In this document: positions 1-9,586 of the stretch, in pieces
How positions within the stretch are numbered: the stretch's first letter is position 1
How the letters are laid out: each line of letters starts with the position of its first letter
Assembly (NCBI GenBank): GCA_947495425.1
Contig: CANLYR010000005.1
Location: 104,495-168,494, forward strand
Reading direction: 5' to 3'
Source: an uncultured Aquimarina sp.
Lineage (GTDB): Bacteria > Bacteroidota > Bacteroidia > Flavobacteriales > Flavobacteriaceae
DNA: 64,000 bases
The notes under the pieces: model-generated
Database searches by the model: none
What the model was told of the DNA's origin: nothing
The model's input: the letters and a program-made list of their open reading frames with translations, nothing else
Made by a program: the position numbers and the translations under genes

Positions 1-16
1 CTTATTTTTGTGTTTT

Positions 17-550
17 TTATATTTCTTCATCTTTATTCACACCTTGCAGCATTTTGCCCATAAGCTCTTTACCTTCGTCATTATGTAAAACAGATATGTC
101 TCCTGTAGCTTCTAAGACCACTGCCAAGACTTCATCAAAATGAATCACATTAGCCTCTCTTAGTTTTGCAATCAGATCGTCCTCTCCAACATTACATTTT
201 TTCAAATTATTATAGAGTATAACTCCATCTTTCATAAGTAGCATGGGCTCATTTGTTAAGAGCCATTGAAAGAAATTTGATTTTCTTACTATAAATGAAA
301 ACGTAGTTTGAAAAATAACAATTCCTGCGAGCGCAATAGCCCCTTTTAAGATAGATTGACCAGGGTTCATTACCACAGCTGCCAGAACTGAACCAATTGC
401 TATCGTAGAAGCAAAATCAATACTAGACATTTTTGCAAAAGTTCTAAGGCCTGATACTCTTATGATGCATATAATAATACTAAAAATAGCCAGTACAGAT
501 AAAAACACTTTTACTAATATTTCTGTACTTGCATACAACCAATTTTCCAT
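17..550 (-). CDS. DUF421 membrane protein (YetF-like)
   Basis: A 177-residue inner-membrane protein of the DUF421/YetF family. Residues 1-90 carry about three hydrophobic segments, with the family signature around residues 32-55 (RVSGLRTFAKMSSIDF, then an A-IGS-L motif). The rest is a small soluble domain ending in an acidic tail. The biochemical role of DUF421 proteins is not established. The gene is complete, and its start lies 31 bp from the stop of the catalase gene, which is transcribed in the same direction, so the two could be co-transcribed. The call rests on motif recognition by eye. Confidence 0.85.
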   Translation of the reverse strand: MENWLYASTEILVKVFLSVLAIFSIIICIIRVSGLRTFAKMSSIDFASTIAIGSVLAAVVMNPGQSILKGAIALAGIVIFQTTFSFIVRKSNFFQWLLTNEPMLLMKDGVILYNNLKKCNVGEDDLIAKLREANVIHFDEVLAVVLEATGDISVLHNDEGKELMGKMLQGVNKDEEI

Positions 551-581
551 ATTTAATTTTTGATACTGTTAATGACAAATT

Positions 582-2717
582 TTATACGGGTATGTTTTTT
601 GCCACTTTCTCTCTATCCCAGTTTCTGTGCTGAGCAATTGCAGCAATAAATTCTTTCGCTTCTGCATCAATAAAAAATGCTGCATCGTTTTCATATTCGA
701 TATACTTAGACGCTTTAATAAGTGCAATACCTTCATGATCCACCGCAATTGCTTTACAGTGTTTAAAAGCTTCAGTAACGAACTTGATAAACTTTGGCTG
801 CTCACACAAACTTTGGATTGACGCCTCCCCTCCTGGAATATACACTGCATCAAATAACACACTTTCTGTAGTCATAATAGCGGCGTCTACATGATGTTGC
901 ATGTCTTGGTTACAAGATATTGATTCACCCTGGGGTGCAATCATCTTAATAACGGCATTTTCTTTCTCCAGAGCAGTCTTCATTTTTTCAAAGTCTTCCA
1001 TTCTAAAGCCATCGGCAGCAAGTACTGCGATTTGTCTGGTTGCAATAGAATCAGAGGCAATATGTGTTTGACTTAACGGTTGAGATTTTTCAAGATAAAT
1101 TTTCTTTTTACCTGGTTGATGCTTCTCAACGTCTGTATCGGCACCTATGGCTTGATTTATGGGTTTATCAATAGCGTCTGGCACTTTCAATCCAAGACCT
1201 TTGGCAACTTTTTCAGCTAAATGTTCATCAATTTGATTAATCAGCCACAACATTCTTTTTTTGATGGGTTTGTTTTCACACTTACCCAACTCAAAAGTAT
1301 AAGCATCTGCTACGTGATTTTTTTCCCATTGTTCTAAACTTCGGTAAAAAAGTGCTGGTTGTGAAAAATGATCATTAAAGCTTTCACTTCTAGCTCTTAT
1401 TTTTTTTGCATCGATTCGTTCCTGATACGAATGAAATGCTCCTTCCGATATTTTTGACAAATGCGGGCAACCTCCTCCTAAGGTATTCGGAAAATATGCT
1501 GTCTTCCCTTTGTGAATACTCATTTGCATATGTCCATCTCGCTGGTTATTATGTACATCGACAATAGGTTGATTAATCGGAATTTGATGAAAATTAGGGC
1601 TTCCTAACCTAGAAAGTTGTGTGTCTCTATATGAAAAAAGCCTTCCTTGTAAAAGTGGATCGTTGGTAAAATCGATACCGGGTACAATATTACCCAGTAA
1701 AAAAGCTACTTGCTCAGTTTCTGCAAAAAAATTGTCAGGATTTCTATTCAACGTCATCTTACCCACTATTTTTACAGGTACCATTTCTTCGGGAATCAGT
1801 TTTGTAGGGTCTAAAAGATCAAATTCGAATTTATGTTCATCTTCTTCAGGTATTATTTGTACACCTAACTCCCACTCAGGAAATTGTTCTGCTTCGATAG
1901 CATCCCAAAGATCTCTACGATGAAAATCCGAATCTGCACCATTGATTTTTACCGCCTCATCCCAAGTTACAGAATGCACTCCCAATAAGGGTTTCCAGTG
2001 AAATCGAACAAAATGAGCTTCTCCTATATCATTTATAAAACGAAATGTGTGAATTCCAAAACCTTCCATCATTCGCAAACTTCTTGGTATTCCTCGATCG
2101 CTCATCACCCAAATGTGATTATGCAGCGTTTCTGTAGTTAGTGAGATAAAATCATAAAACGTATCATGTGCTGAAGCTGCCTGAGGGATCTCGCGATCAG
2201 GTTCTGGTTTTACCGAGTGAATTAAATCCGGAAACTTCATAGCATCCTGAATAAAAAATATCGGCATATTATTCCCAACCAGGTCCCAGGTACCTTCTTC
2301 AGTATAAAACTTTACAGCAAAACCACGCACATCTCTTGCCAAATCAGGAGAGCCTTTGGAACCTGCCACAGTAGAAAACCTGGTAAATACAGGTGTTTTT
2401 CGAGAAGTATCTGTAAAAATACCAGCTTTGGTATACTTTTCTAGACTTTCATACAATTCAAAATATCCATGAGCAGCACTCCCTCTGGCATGTACAATTC
2501 GCTCAGGTATTCTTTCGTGATCAAAATTAGTTATCTTCTCTCTAAGCAAAAAATCCTCGAGTAAGGTGGCTCCGCGTTCCCCTGCTTTTAATGAAGTATT
2601 GGTATCATTAACTTTAAGTCCTTGACGACTTGTGAGTGCTTTGCCTGATTTATCTTTGGTGTATGAAGCCAAATTATCGGCTTTTTTTGATGTATTTTTG
2701 TTTGTTGATGTGTCCAT
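582..2717 (-). CDS. katE: Large-subunit (clade 2) catalase, HPII-type
   Basis: A 711-residue haem catalase that converts hydrogen peroxide to water and oxygen, presumably cytoplasmic. Residues 30-530 are the catalase core: the catalytic His is H76 in IVHARGSAAHGYF, the distal Asn lies in GNNMPIFFIQDA, and the proximal haem-ligand Tyr lies in RLFSYRDTQLSRLG. Residues of about 565-700 form the extra DJ-1/PfpI (class I glutamine amidotransferase-like) domain that defines the large-subunit clade; its role in the family is structural rather than a known reaction. The length matches E. coli HPII-type enzymes (about 700-750). Upstream DNA shows no OxyR-type site that I can recognise. Confidence 0.96.
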   Translation of the reverse strand: MDTSTNKNTSKKADNLASYTKDKSGKALTSRQGLKVNDTNTSLKAGERGATLLEDFLLREKITNFDHERIPERIVHARGSAAHGYFELYESLEKYTKAGIFTDTSRKTPVFTRFSTVAGSKGSPDLARDVRGFAVKFYTEEGTWDLVGNNMPIFFIQDAMKFPDLIHSVKPEPDREIPQAASAHDTFYDFISLTTETLHNHIWVMSDRGIPRSLRMMEGFGIHTFRFINDIGEAHFVRFHWKPLLGVHSVTWDEAVKINGADSDFHRRDLWDAIEAEQFPEWELGVQIIPEEDEHKFEFDLLDPTKLIPEEMVPVKIVGKMTLNRNPDNFFAETEQVAFLLGNIVPGIDFTNDPLLQGRLFSYRDTQLSRLGSPNFHQIPINQPIVDVHNNQRDGHMQMSIHKGKTAYFPNTLGGGCPHLSKISEGAFHSYQERIDAKKIRARSESFNDHFSQPALFYRSLEQWEKNHVADAYTFELGKCENKPIKKRMLWLINQIDEHLAEKVAKGLGLKVPDAIDKPINQAIGADTDVEKHQPGKKKIYLEKSQPLSQTHIASDSIATRQIAVLAADGFRMEDFEKMKTALEKENAVIKMIAPQGESISCNQDMQHHVDAAIMTTESVLFDAVYIPGGEASIQSLCEQPKFIKFVTEAFKHCKAIAVDHEGIALIKASKYIEYENDAAFFIDAEAKEFIAAIAQHRNWDREKVAKNIPV

Positions 2718-3028
2718 AAATGTAGCTATTGGTGTGAGAAGTTAAAGCTATTGTATACGCTTCTTTAACCTTATCGCTATTGAAACAATCATTGACTCAT
2801 TAATACTTTTTATACATACGCATTGACTTTGAAAAAGTTTTCTTTTAAGCGAAGCATTTGATATTAAGATAAAAGTGCTTAGAATACAATATACAGGAGT
2901 CAAAATGCAGAATTCTTTCTCTTAAAAATGAACAAGAATATTTTGCAATTTTGATTTCGTTCTTACTCATTCTTTTTATGTTGAGGGTCTCACTATTAAA
3001 AAATGGTAATAATGTTATCTTTACCAAT
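2718..3028. other. Divergent intergenic region, catalase / M14-like deacylase
   Basis: About 310 bp separates two divergent genes, so it must hold both promoters. It is AT-rich. I see no clear TTG-N(17-23)-TAnnTTTG pair on either strand, no strong hairpin and no convincing small gene. Confidence 0.5.
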
Positions 3029-4078
3029 ATGATAAAGCTAAAAACCTTCTTATATCTAGTTATCTTCGTTTCCGCCTATGCAGTAGCGCAAAAACCTTTT
3101 GTATTTCAAAATGAACCTATCGAACCGGGAACCAAAAATCATTTTGAAATACCTGTGATTAGTGAAACAGACAGCACCTTTATTCCTATTACTATATTTC
3201 ATGGTTCAAAACCAGGTTCAGTTTTAGGAATAACAGCAGGAGTTCACGGCTACGAGTATCCACCTATCCTTGCAGCTCAGCAATTGAATCAAAAAATTGA
3301 TCCCGAGAAATTATCAGGAACTATAATTTTGGTACAGATAGCCAATGTGCCAGCTTTTTTGGGAAGAAGTCCATTTTTAAACCCATTGGATCATAAAAAC
3401 TTGAACCGATCTTTCCCAGGAGATGCTACTGGATCTATAACCCATCGTATGGCAGACATCCTCACTAAAGAAGTGATTGCTAGATCTGATTTCTTCGTGG
3501 ATATGCATGCTGGGGATGCACCAGAAGATTTACGGTCTTATAATGCCTGGTATCATAGTGAAGCACTTCCAGAAGTTTCTAAAAAAGGACGCGAAATGGC
3601 CATGGCTATGGGGTTTGATTATTCTATCATATTCAATATTCCAGAGAAGCGACTACAGAAACCTAGTTTGTATTGTTCACAAGAAGCCTTTCATCGTAAG
3701 ATCCCTGCTGTAGATATTGAGTGCGGAAGATTAGGTATCCCAGACAAAATAAAAACTAATCGAATTGTAAATGGCATGTTGTCTTTATTAGCGCATCTCA
3801 AAATGATGAATTCAGGCAAAAAGGAGACCTCAACAAAACCAATAGTCATATCACAACGGTTTACTATCAAAAGTAAATCTACCGGGCTTTTCTATACCGA
3901 AAGAAGAGCAGGAGATTTTATTAAAAAAGGAGAACCTGTTGGATACATTACCGATTTTTTTGGCAATACAATAGAAAATATCAGAGCATCACAAAGTGGA
4001 ATGATTTTATATATGATTGGCACTCCCCCTATTAATAAAGGCGAAACTATTATGAATGTAGGTGTTATACCAAAGTAG
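3029..4078 (+). CDS. Secreted succinylglutamate desuccinylase/aspartoacylase-family protein
   Basis: A 349-residue zinc hydrolase of the AstE/AspA branch of the M14 superfamily. I place the start at the ATG at 3029, because the protein then begins with a clean signal peptide (MIKLKTFLYLVIFVSAYAVAQ); the open frame runs back to 2951. Visible catalytic features are the zinc-binding GVHGYE (H and E), a second His in VDMHAGD, and the general-base Glu in AVDIECG. The C-terminal 100 residues form the small beta domain of the family. The substrate is unknown; secreted bacterial members probably remove acyl or aminoacyl groups. It converges with the permease gene, with only two bases between the stop codons. 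Confidence 0.85.
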   Translation: MIKLKTFLYLVIFVSAYAVAQKPFVFQNEPIEPGTKNHFEIPVISETDSTFIPITIFHGSKPGSVLGITAGVHGYEYPPILAAQQLNQKIDPEKLSGTIILVQIANVPAFLGRSPFLNPLDHKNLNRSFPGDATGSITHRMADILTKEVIARSDFFVDMHAGDAPEDLRSYNAWYHSEALPEVSKKGREMAMAMGFDYSIIFNIPEKRLQKPSLYCSQEAFHRKIPAVDIECGRLGIPDKIKTNRIVNGMLSLLAHLKMMNSGKKETSTKPIVISQRFTIKSKSTGLFYTERRAGDFIKKGEPVGYITDFFGNTIENIRASQSGMILYMIGTPPINKGETIMNVGVIPK

Positions 4079-4080
4079 TT

Positions 4081-5427
4081 TTATAAACGTCTTACCATGG
4101 GTATAGAAATCAAAATCATACCTATTGAAGCTATTACAATTGGGATCATGCTTTGTACTAGAGATACGTTTGGGGTAGCTTCGTGATATTCTGGAGTAAA
4201 TTGATTCCAATCGATAGTATCGGCCTTTTGTTTTTCAAATATTTTTGGGTAGAAAAATAATCTTAATTTTTCATGAAAGGCATCGGTAGCTTCTAAATAC
4301 TCCATTTGTTGACTCATACTTGTTCCGGCTAATTGATTAAAGACGAGCTGTAAATACATATTAGGAAGTACCGTTGTAATTTTTCTACTAGCCAATTCAC
4401 GTAGTTTTATCTTCTCATTTAGTGCATCCCGCTCATTTCTTGAGTCATCATCCCCCATTTGTTGCATGGCATAATACCATAACCAGTTGAAGCCATCGGT
4501 AGGGTATCCATATTTTTTGAATTGGGGATAATGCTGATAAAACTTTTCAATGGTAGCCAATTTATCGGTATCCCATTTGGTATGATATCCATCGCGTTGT
4601 GCTATAGCTGTACTTAAAGCTTCTGGCACTGGGTACTTAGAGGATACATAGGCATTGATTCCTGCTGGTAAAAGAATAATCAATACCAACCAAACCGATA
4701 ACAATAATAATGCATTAAAGCCAGAAGATTTGTTAAAAGTAATAATGAAAAAAGTAAGCGTAAACCAAAACAAGACATAGAGCATGGATAATCCTAACAT
4801 CCATATAAAGTTAGTATTAAAAGGTAAGTTAAGTACTAATTTTGCAATGAAAAAAAGAAATATAAGTATGGTATACAAGAGCATCAACCGGATTAAAAGT
4901 TTGGAAACAACGAACCCTAATTTGGATGTTGCTTGAATAATAACTAATCGCCAAGTACCGGTTTCAGTTTCTTCAGAAAGCACATTAAAAGTCAATACTA
5001 TGACCAATAAGGGTAATAGATAAATAATTACAAACGATACATCGAGGTTACCCGATTGTAAATTCATTGGATTCACCAAATCGGTATCATATTTTTGTGC
5101 TTCAAACGTCTTAATTGTAATTCGCTTTACCGTAGGATTTACATCTGCCTGACCAATAGATAATCCAGCTAGGGGATTTAAGGTATTGATATAGGCAAAA
5201 TTTGCGTAATACAATAACAACCCCAGGTCTTCATTATGAAGTGCTACTTGTCGATCAAAATGTTGTTTTTGATAGGCATGTACTTCTGCAATAGCATTTT
5301 GCTGCCTTTCAAGGTGTTTGTGCCCAATAATAATACTAACTACACCTAAAAGAGTAATGAGCAATAGACTCATCCAAACCTCTTTTGATCGAATACATTG
5401 CTGTAAAAATAATTTGAATGTTATCAT
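4081..5427 (-). CDS. ABC transporter permease, DUF3526 type (left arm, second)
   Basis: A 448-residue inner-membrane permease and the last gene of the left arm. The start is the ATG at 5427, giving MITFKLFLQQC, and overlaps the preceding stop as ATGA, the usual sign of translational coupling. It has one N-terminal membrane helix, a large extracytoplasmic domain of roughly residues 45-140, three to four helices (about 145-270), a second soluble stretch and a last helix at the C-terminus. This is the ABC-2/DUF3526 layout annotated in Bacteroidota as multi-copper-enzyme-maturation-like permease (NosY relatives). It is the paralogue of the frameshifted right-arm gene at 13814-15236. The transported substrate is not known. 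Confidence 0.82.
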   Translation of the reverse strand: MITFKLFLQQCIRSKEVWMSLLLITLLGVVSIIIGHKHLERQQNAIAEVHAYQKQHFDRQVALHNEDLGLLLYYANFAYINTLNPLAGLSIGQADVNPTVKRITIKTFEAQKYDTDLVNPMNLQSGNLDVSFVIIYLLPLLVIVLTFNVLSEETETGTWRLVIIQATSKLGFVVSKLLIRLMLLYTILIFLFFIAKLVLNLPFNTNFIWMLGLSMLYVLFWFTLTFFIITFNKSSGFNALLLLSVWLVLIILLPAGINAYVSSKYPVPEALSTAIAQRDGYHTKWDTDKLATIEKFYQHYPQFKKYGYPTDGFNWLWYYAMQQMGDDDSRNERDALNEKIKLRELASRKITTVLPNMYLQLVFNQLAGTSMSQQMEYLEATDAFHEKLRLFFYPKIFEKQKADTIDWNQFTPEYHEATPNVSLVQSMIPIVIASIGMILISIPMVRRL

Positions 5428-6863
5428 ATCGCCTTTGCTTTTTTTGATGTGAAGTGAAGTAACCAGAAAGCAGCTAGCACCCATAATACTATAGAAATTA
5501 ATGCGGGAAAAGCTTCTTTAATTGATTTTGAAAATACCATAGGTTGATGATTAAAATCTTGAAATTTCTCCCAATGTTCATGGTCTACTACATGAGTTTT
5601 TCCTTCAGAGCCGCTCTTCTTTTTTGGACTTATATATTCCATTTGTAGTTCATTCATGGTTTGCGCTAATTCGTAACGATAGGTATCCGCTTGGTTTTGA
5701 AAATTTATATAGGATGAAAAATCTGTTCCTGCCATGGTCATCGATACCAGTTTTATCGCTGTAAAAGGATTGATAAAAGAAGAAAAAATAGTAACATCAT
5801 TCTGACTTTCATAGATATTAACCAATTTTTTATGATGTTTTTTATATAAAGAAGATGTGATTTTTTCTCCTTCTCGCATGACAAATCCTGAATAATTAAA
5901 AGGTAAATCGGTCACTTTACTCACATTATGAGCTTTTAAAACAGAATCCTTTAGGCTATTGTAATGAGGATCATCAGGGTTATGACTATCCCCTTTTAGA
6001 ATGACTTCTTCCTCAATAGCAGATTGAAAGGCTAATTTACTTGGAGTAGGAAACCAGTAATTCCCCATGGCTTGCGTAGATTTTGGCAAAAGTATCACAA
6101 GTAGTAGCCATATCCCTAATAATCGTAATAGCGCATTTTTTGAAGTATTACTAGTTGCTGACATCACGATGGTTAAAGAAGAAACAATATATAAGAACGC
6201 TACATAACTAAAGGCAATTAGTAAGAAGCGTAGCCATTCAAACTGGTCATCAAGTAGTAAAAGCGTAGTAATTACAACCAAAAGAACAGGAATTAAAAAA
6301 AGCAAAGAAACTGCTAAAAGTCCTATTGATTTTCCGAATAGTATTTCCTTCCAGGTAGCCCCTTGTGATAATACTATTTTTAAGGTTCCGTTCTCTCGAT
6401 CTGCAGCAACACTAGAAAAGCCTACAAAAAACAAAATTAGCGGTAATACCAACTGTAGCAACAAAGCTAAACTTAATTCACCAAACCTAAGCATACCTGT
6501 AGAAAACGTGGCTTCAGAAAAATTGACACTATTTTGCCGATGTGCCTCTAGAAACACTGTACTTCCTGTAAAACTTTCTAATCCATAATCAAATATTCCC
6601 AATGGGGGATGTATCCGAAATGCAAAAGTCCCAAAATGAGCCATCCGGTGAGGATGTTTATCAGGATTTGCTTCCCAGCTTTGTCTGGCTTTGACTTGAT
6701 GTTCTTTTCTTATCTCATTTTGAGTGTTATGATTTTTTACACCACTAACAGCTGCATATCCAGACAGCAGTACAAAAATGAAATATAATAGATAAAAAGT
6801 TTTAGATGTTGTCGCATTATGCCAAAAATTTAATGCGAATATGCTTACATTTGCCCGTTTCAT
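5424..6863 (-). CDS. ABC transporter permease, DUF3526 type (left arm, first)
   Basis: A 479-residue inner-membrane protein. I use the ATG at 6863 (MKRANVSIF) rather than the longer open frame to 6959, because the extra residues are encoded by a dispersed palindromic repeat. Topology: an N-terminal helix, a large external loop with a His-bearing motif (HPHRMAHFGTFAF, then LEAHRQN), four to five helices, a second external domain and a final helix. The right-arm paralogue at 12407 shares the pattern NPH-x-AH-x-GT-x-AF and F-LEAH--N. It probably pairs with the permease at 4081 and the ATPase at 9587. The conserved His residues are consistent with metal contact on the outer face, but this is inference. 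Confidence 0.83.
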   Translation of the reverse strand: MKRANVSIFALNFWHNATTSKTFYLLYFIFVLLSGYAAVSGVKNHNTQNEIRKEHQVKARQSWEANPDKHPHRMAHFGTFAFRIHPPLGIFDYGLESFTGSTVFLEAHRQNSVNFSEATFSTGMLRFGELSLALLLQLVLPLILFFVGFSSVAADRENGTLKIVLSQGATWKEILFGKSIGLLAVSLLFLIPVLLVVITTLLLLDDQFEWLRFLLIAFSYVAFLYIVSSLTIVMSATSNTSKNALLRLLGIWLLLVILLPKSTQAMGNYWFPTPSKLAFQSAIEEEVILKGDSHNPDDPHYNSLKDSVLKAHNVSKVTDLPFNYSGFVMREGEKITSSLYKKHHKKLVNIYESQNDVTIFSSFINPFTAIKLVSMTMAGTDFSSYINFQNQADTYRYELAQTMNELQMEYISPKKKSGSEGKTHVVDHEHWEKFQDFNHQPMVFSKSIKEAFPALISIVLWVLAAFWLLHFTSKKAKAI

Positions 6864-6935
6864 ACGTTTATTTTTTATCGTTTTTTTCTGGTTTTGAGAT
6901 TGTCTGAAAAGCGTACCGTTTGCTATCTTGTCATA

Positions 6936-7013
6936 TATAGCCCTTCGACGGAGACTCAAGGACAGGCTCGGTCGAAGGGTATAAAAACTAAAGAGTATAG
7001 CTTCTCGACGCTA
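6936..7013. repeat. Dispersed REP-like palindromic repeat
   Basis: An inverted repeat with 9-bp perfect arms, CCCTTCGAC (6940-6948 region) and GTCGAAGGG (6972-6980 region), encloses a GC-richer GGAGACTCAAGGACAGGCTC-like core. A second, smaller inverted pair follows (AGAGTA ... TACTCT, ending near 7016). The sequence resembles the CTTCGAC...GCTCAG dispersed intergenic repeats common in Flavobacteriia. A degenerate relative is seen near 29167-29195. It lies between the TonB receptor and the permease, inside what otherwise looks like one operon, and it extends the apparent reading frame of the permease. Confidence 0.6.
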
Positions 7014-7054
7014 CTCTAAATAACAGAGATATTTACTTTTTTAAACAATCCCAT

Positions 7055-9562
7055 TTAGAATTTATACGTTGTAGTTAACAATACATTTCTAGGAGCTCCC
7101 GGAAAAAGTCTAGTCGCATTTAGCGCTCCGTTCCAATAGTTTTCATCAAACAAATTATTAAGCTTCAGCGCAATTTGCATATCGACTCCAGTAGGGCGAT
7201 AATACACTGCTGCATCGAATACCGTATACGATGGTAATTCGATACGATCTCCATACCAGGACAAACGATCTCCACGATATACTGTTCCTAAACCTACGCC
7301 AATATTTTTAAGAGCGCCATGCGTAAAATCATATCGCCCCCAAAAATTGGCACTATGCTCAGGTGCTCCCCCTATACGTTCGCCAATTAAAGCGGGATCA
7401 TCATCTTCTATGATTTCGGCATCGATAAAGGCATACGAAGCACTTACTTGTAGGTTCGGCAATATATATCCGTTAAGATCCCACTCAAAACCTCGGCTAC
7501 GTTGTTCTCCTCGTTCTGTCAATAAAGATTCATCATTAGGATCTTGCTGTAATAGATTTTTTTGTGTTATCTGATATACGGCAGCATTCATCGTTAATTT
7601 TCCACCTAAAAATTCTCCCTTAGCACCAAATTCTATATTGTCACTTTCTAAAGGATCAAAACTAGCTGGAGAAGGAGGCAAACCTTCACGAGAAAAACCC
7701 CAGAAAAACTCTTCGGTAGCTGGTGATAATGTAGTCGTATTAGACTGTGGCTGAAATCCCGCTACATAAGAGCCATAAACACTAATAGTTTTAGTAGCTT
7801 CATACGTTACTCCTATTCTAGGTATAAATGCTTCATTTTTAAAAGATTCTTCATTGTTAGAATCATAATCAAAAATATCTTCATACCAATCATAGCGAAG
7901 ATTCAATAAGGCAGAAAATTTACCTATCTTAAACTGGTTCTGAATATAGATACCATTTGCAGTGGTAAGATTTGCCGGTATTGCAAACTCAGAGGTGATA
8001 TAATTTGAAGTTTCTCTTGCAGTGTTATTAGGGTTTGCAAGATCAAAATGAGCAACATTAGGTCTTGGAGCAATAACACCGTCGATCTCGATTGTTTCAA
8101 ACTGATCTGCTTCTGCTGGGTCAAATGAGGTTGCTCTACCGTCCAATCTTCTGTAACGTCTTGCTCCATTAGAAACTCCTCCTAAAGTACGCTCCCATCT
8201 ACTTCCATCGTATCCTGCTAAAAATTTGTTTGTGATATTATCATTTTCAATATCATAATTGATGAATGCGCTATAATTGTCTGTTACCCAAAATTGTTGT
8301 CTCTCTGTATAGCGTAGTTCGGCTAATGTGGGTATAGAATTTCCTGCAATATCTATTGCAGCAGAACCAGCCACACGATGTTCTGCAAGGTCTTCTTCCC
8401 AGGTTTGCTTCATATAAGAAGCATTAAATCCTAAATTATCAGTAATTTCTTTACTAAAATTACTAATCACCATAAATTCTTTTGAAGCATAAAAATCGTT
8501 GGCAGCACCCACATTTGTAGAAATATCGGTACTATTTAAATCAAATTCACCATTGATAGCTCCAAAGAGAGGCTGGCCTCTATCTAGATTACCCACACCG
8601 TTGCTATAGATCATCTCTACGTTAAGCGCCGTAGTTTCATTGGGTATGAAGGTGATGGAGGGTGCTAATAAAAATTGATTGTTTTGCACCAAATCCCGAA
8701 AAGATCTTGCTTCTTGGATGGCGGCATTAAATCTATACAATAGCGTTTCAGAGTCATTTACGGATCCTGTAAAATCTGCTGTTGCTCTAAGCGTTCCAAA
8801 ACTTCCTACAGTAGCACTTACCTCACTCCTTTTTTCTTTCAGTGGTTTCTTTGTAACCAAATTAACAGATCCACCAGGGTCTACACTAGAAAAAGTTACT
8901 GATGACGGTCCTTTAATCACTTCTGCTCTTTCTATATGCGAAGTAATAGGTTGTAGAAAATAATACTGGCGCGTTCTCATACCATTGATAAGTTGACCAT
9001 CTTCTGCCTGAATGATACCTCTAATATTAAAATGATTATAAAACCCGGTATGCGTTACACTACTCGAAGTTTTTATGGCATCAGCAATCTGAAAGGTTTG
9101 TCGATCATTCATTAACTCCTTAGTAATGGTTGATACCGCTTGAGGCAATTCTCTATTTTTTATGGCAACTTTGGTAGACGAAAATGAATAATCACTATTA
9201 TAATCTGTACGTGCACGACCAACGACTTCTACACTCTGTAGTTGTTCTGTTCCTTCTGCTAAAGTAATGGTACCTATATCAAGAGGTGTACCTTCACTAA
9301 CTTCTATAGTATTTTTATAAGCCTGAAATCCTAAATATCGTACTTCAAAGTTGTAATTTCCTGAAGGGGCATTTATTTCAAATTGTCCGGAGTTATCCGT
9401 TAGTTTTTCAAATGTATTCGCTGTGTTTTTTAGCGAGATCGTAGCACCTATAATCGGAGTATTTTTGGCATCAACGATGGTTCCTGTTACTTGTACTTGT
9501 GCAAAAGTAGCACAACTACATAAAAGAAATAAAAGGAAGGGTAATGATTTAAAAAGTTTCAT
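7055..9562 (-). CDS. TonB-dependent siderophore-type receptor
   Basis: An 835-residue outer-membrane receptor. Residues 1-21 are a signal peptide ending in CATFAQ; residues 22-110 are a carboxypeptidase-regulatory-like beta-sandwich, typical of Bacteroidota; residues of about 130-240 are the plug domain (NIRGI, then VEVIKGPSSVTFS and DPGGSVNLVTKKP); the rest is the 22-strand barrel ending in an aromatic residue (TTYKF). Plug and barrel motifs fit the siderophore-receptor subfamily, which imports metal chelates. It lies between the ABC ATPase and its permeases, so receptor and transporter are probably produced together. The metal and ligand cannot be read from the sequence. Confidence 0.93.
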   Translation of the reverse strand: MKLFKSLPFLLFLLCSCATFAQVQVTGTIVDAKNTPIIGATISLKNTANTFEKLTDNSGQFEINAPSGNYNFEVRYLGFQAYKNTIEVSEGTPLDIGTITLAEGTEQLQSVEVVGRARTDYNSDYSFSSTKVAIKNRELPQAVSTITKELMNDRQTFQIADAIKTSSSVTHTGFYNHFNIRGIIQAEDGQLINGMRTRQYYFLQPITSHIERAEVIKGPSSVTFSSVDPGGSVNLVTKKPLKEKRSEVSATVGSFGTLRATADFTGSVNDSETLLYRFNAAIQEARSFRDLVQNNQFLLAPSITFIPNETTALNVEMIYSNGVGNLDRGQPLFGAINGEFDLNSTDISTNVGAANDFYASKEFMVISNFSKEITDNLGFNASYMKQTWEEDLAEHRVAGSAAIDIAGNSIPTLAELRYTERQQFWVTDNYSAFINYDIENDNITNKFLAGYDGSRWERTLGGVSNGARRYRRLDGRATSFDPAEADQFETIEIDGVIAPRPNVAHFDLANPNNTARETSNYITSEFAIPANLTTANGIYIQNQFKIGKFSALLNLRYDWYEDIFDYDSNNEESFKNEAFIPRIGVTYEATKTISVYGSYVAGFQPQSNTTTLSPATEEFFWGFSREGLPPSPASFDPLESDNIEFGAKGEFLGGKLTMNAAVYQITQKNLLQQDPNDESLLTERGEQRSRGFEWDLNGYILPNLQVSASYAFIDAEIIEDDDPALIGERIGGAPEHSANFWGRYDFTHGALKNIGVGLGTVYRGDRLSWYGDRIELPSYTVFDAAVYYRPTGVDMQIALKLNNLFDENYWNGALNATRLFPGAPRNVLLTTTYKF

Positions 9563-9586
9563 TGTATGAATTATTTTATTTTAAGT

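Noticed and set aside
2845..3027. 60-codon minus-strand frame upstream of the deacylase
   Set aside because: Low-complexity hydrophobic/basic translation, no start context, sits in a promoter region.
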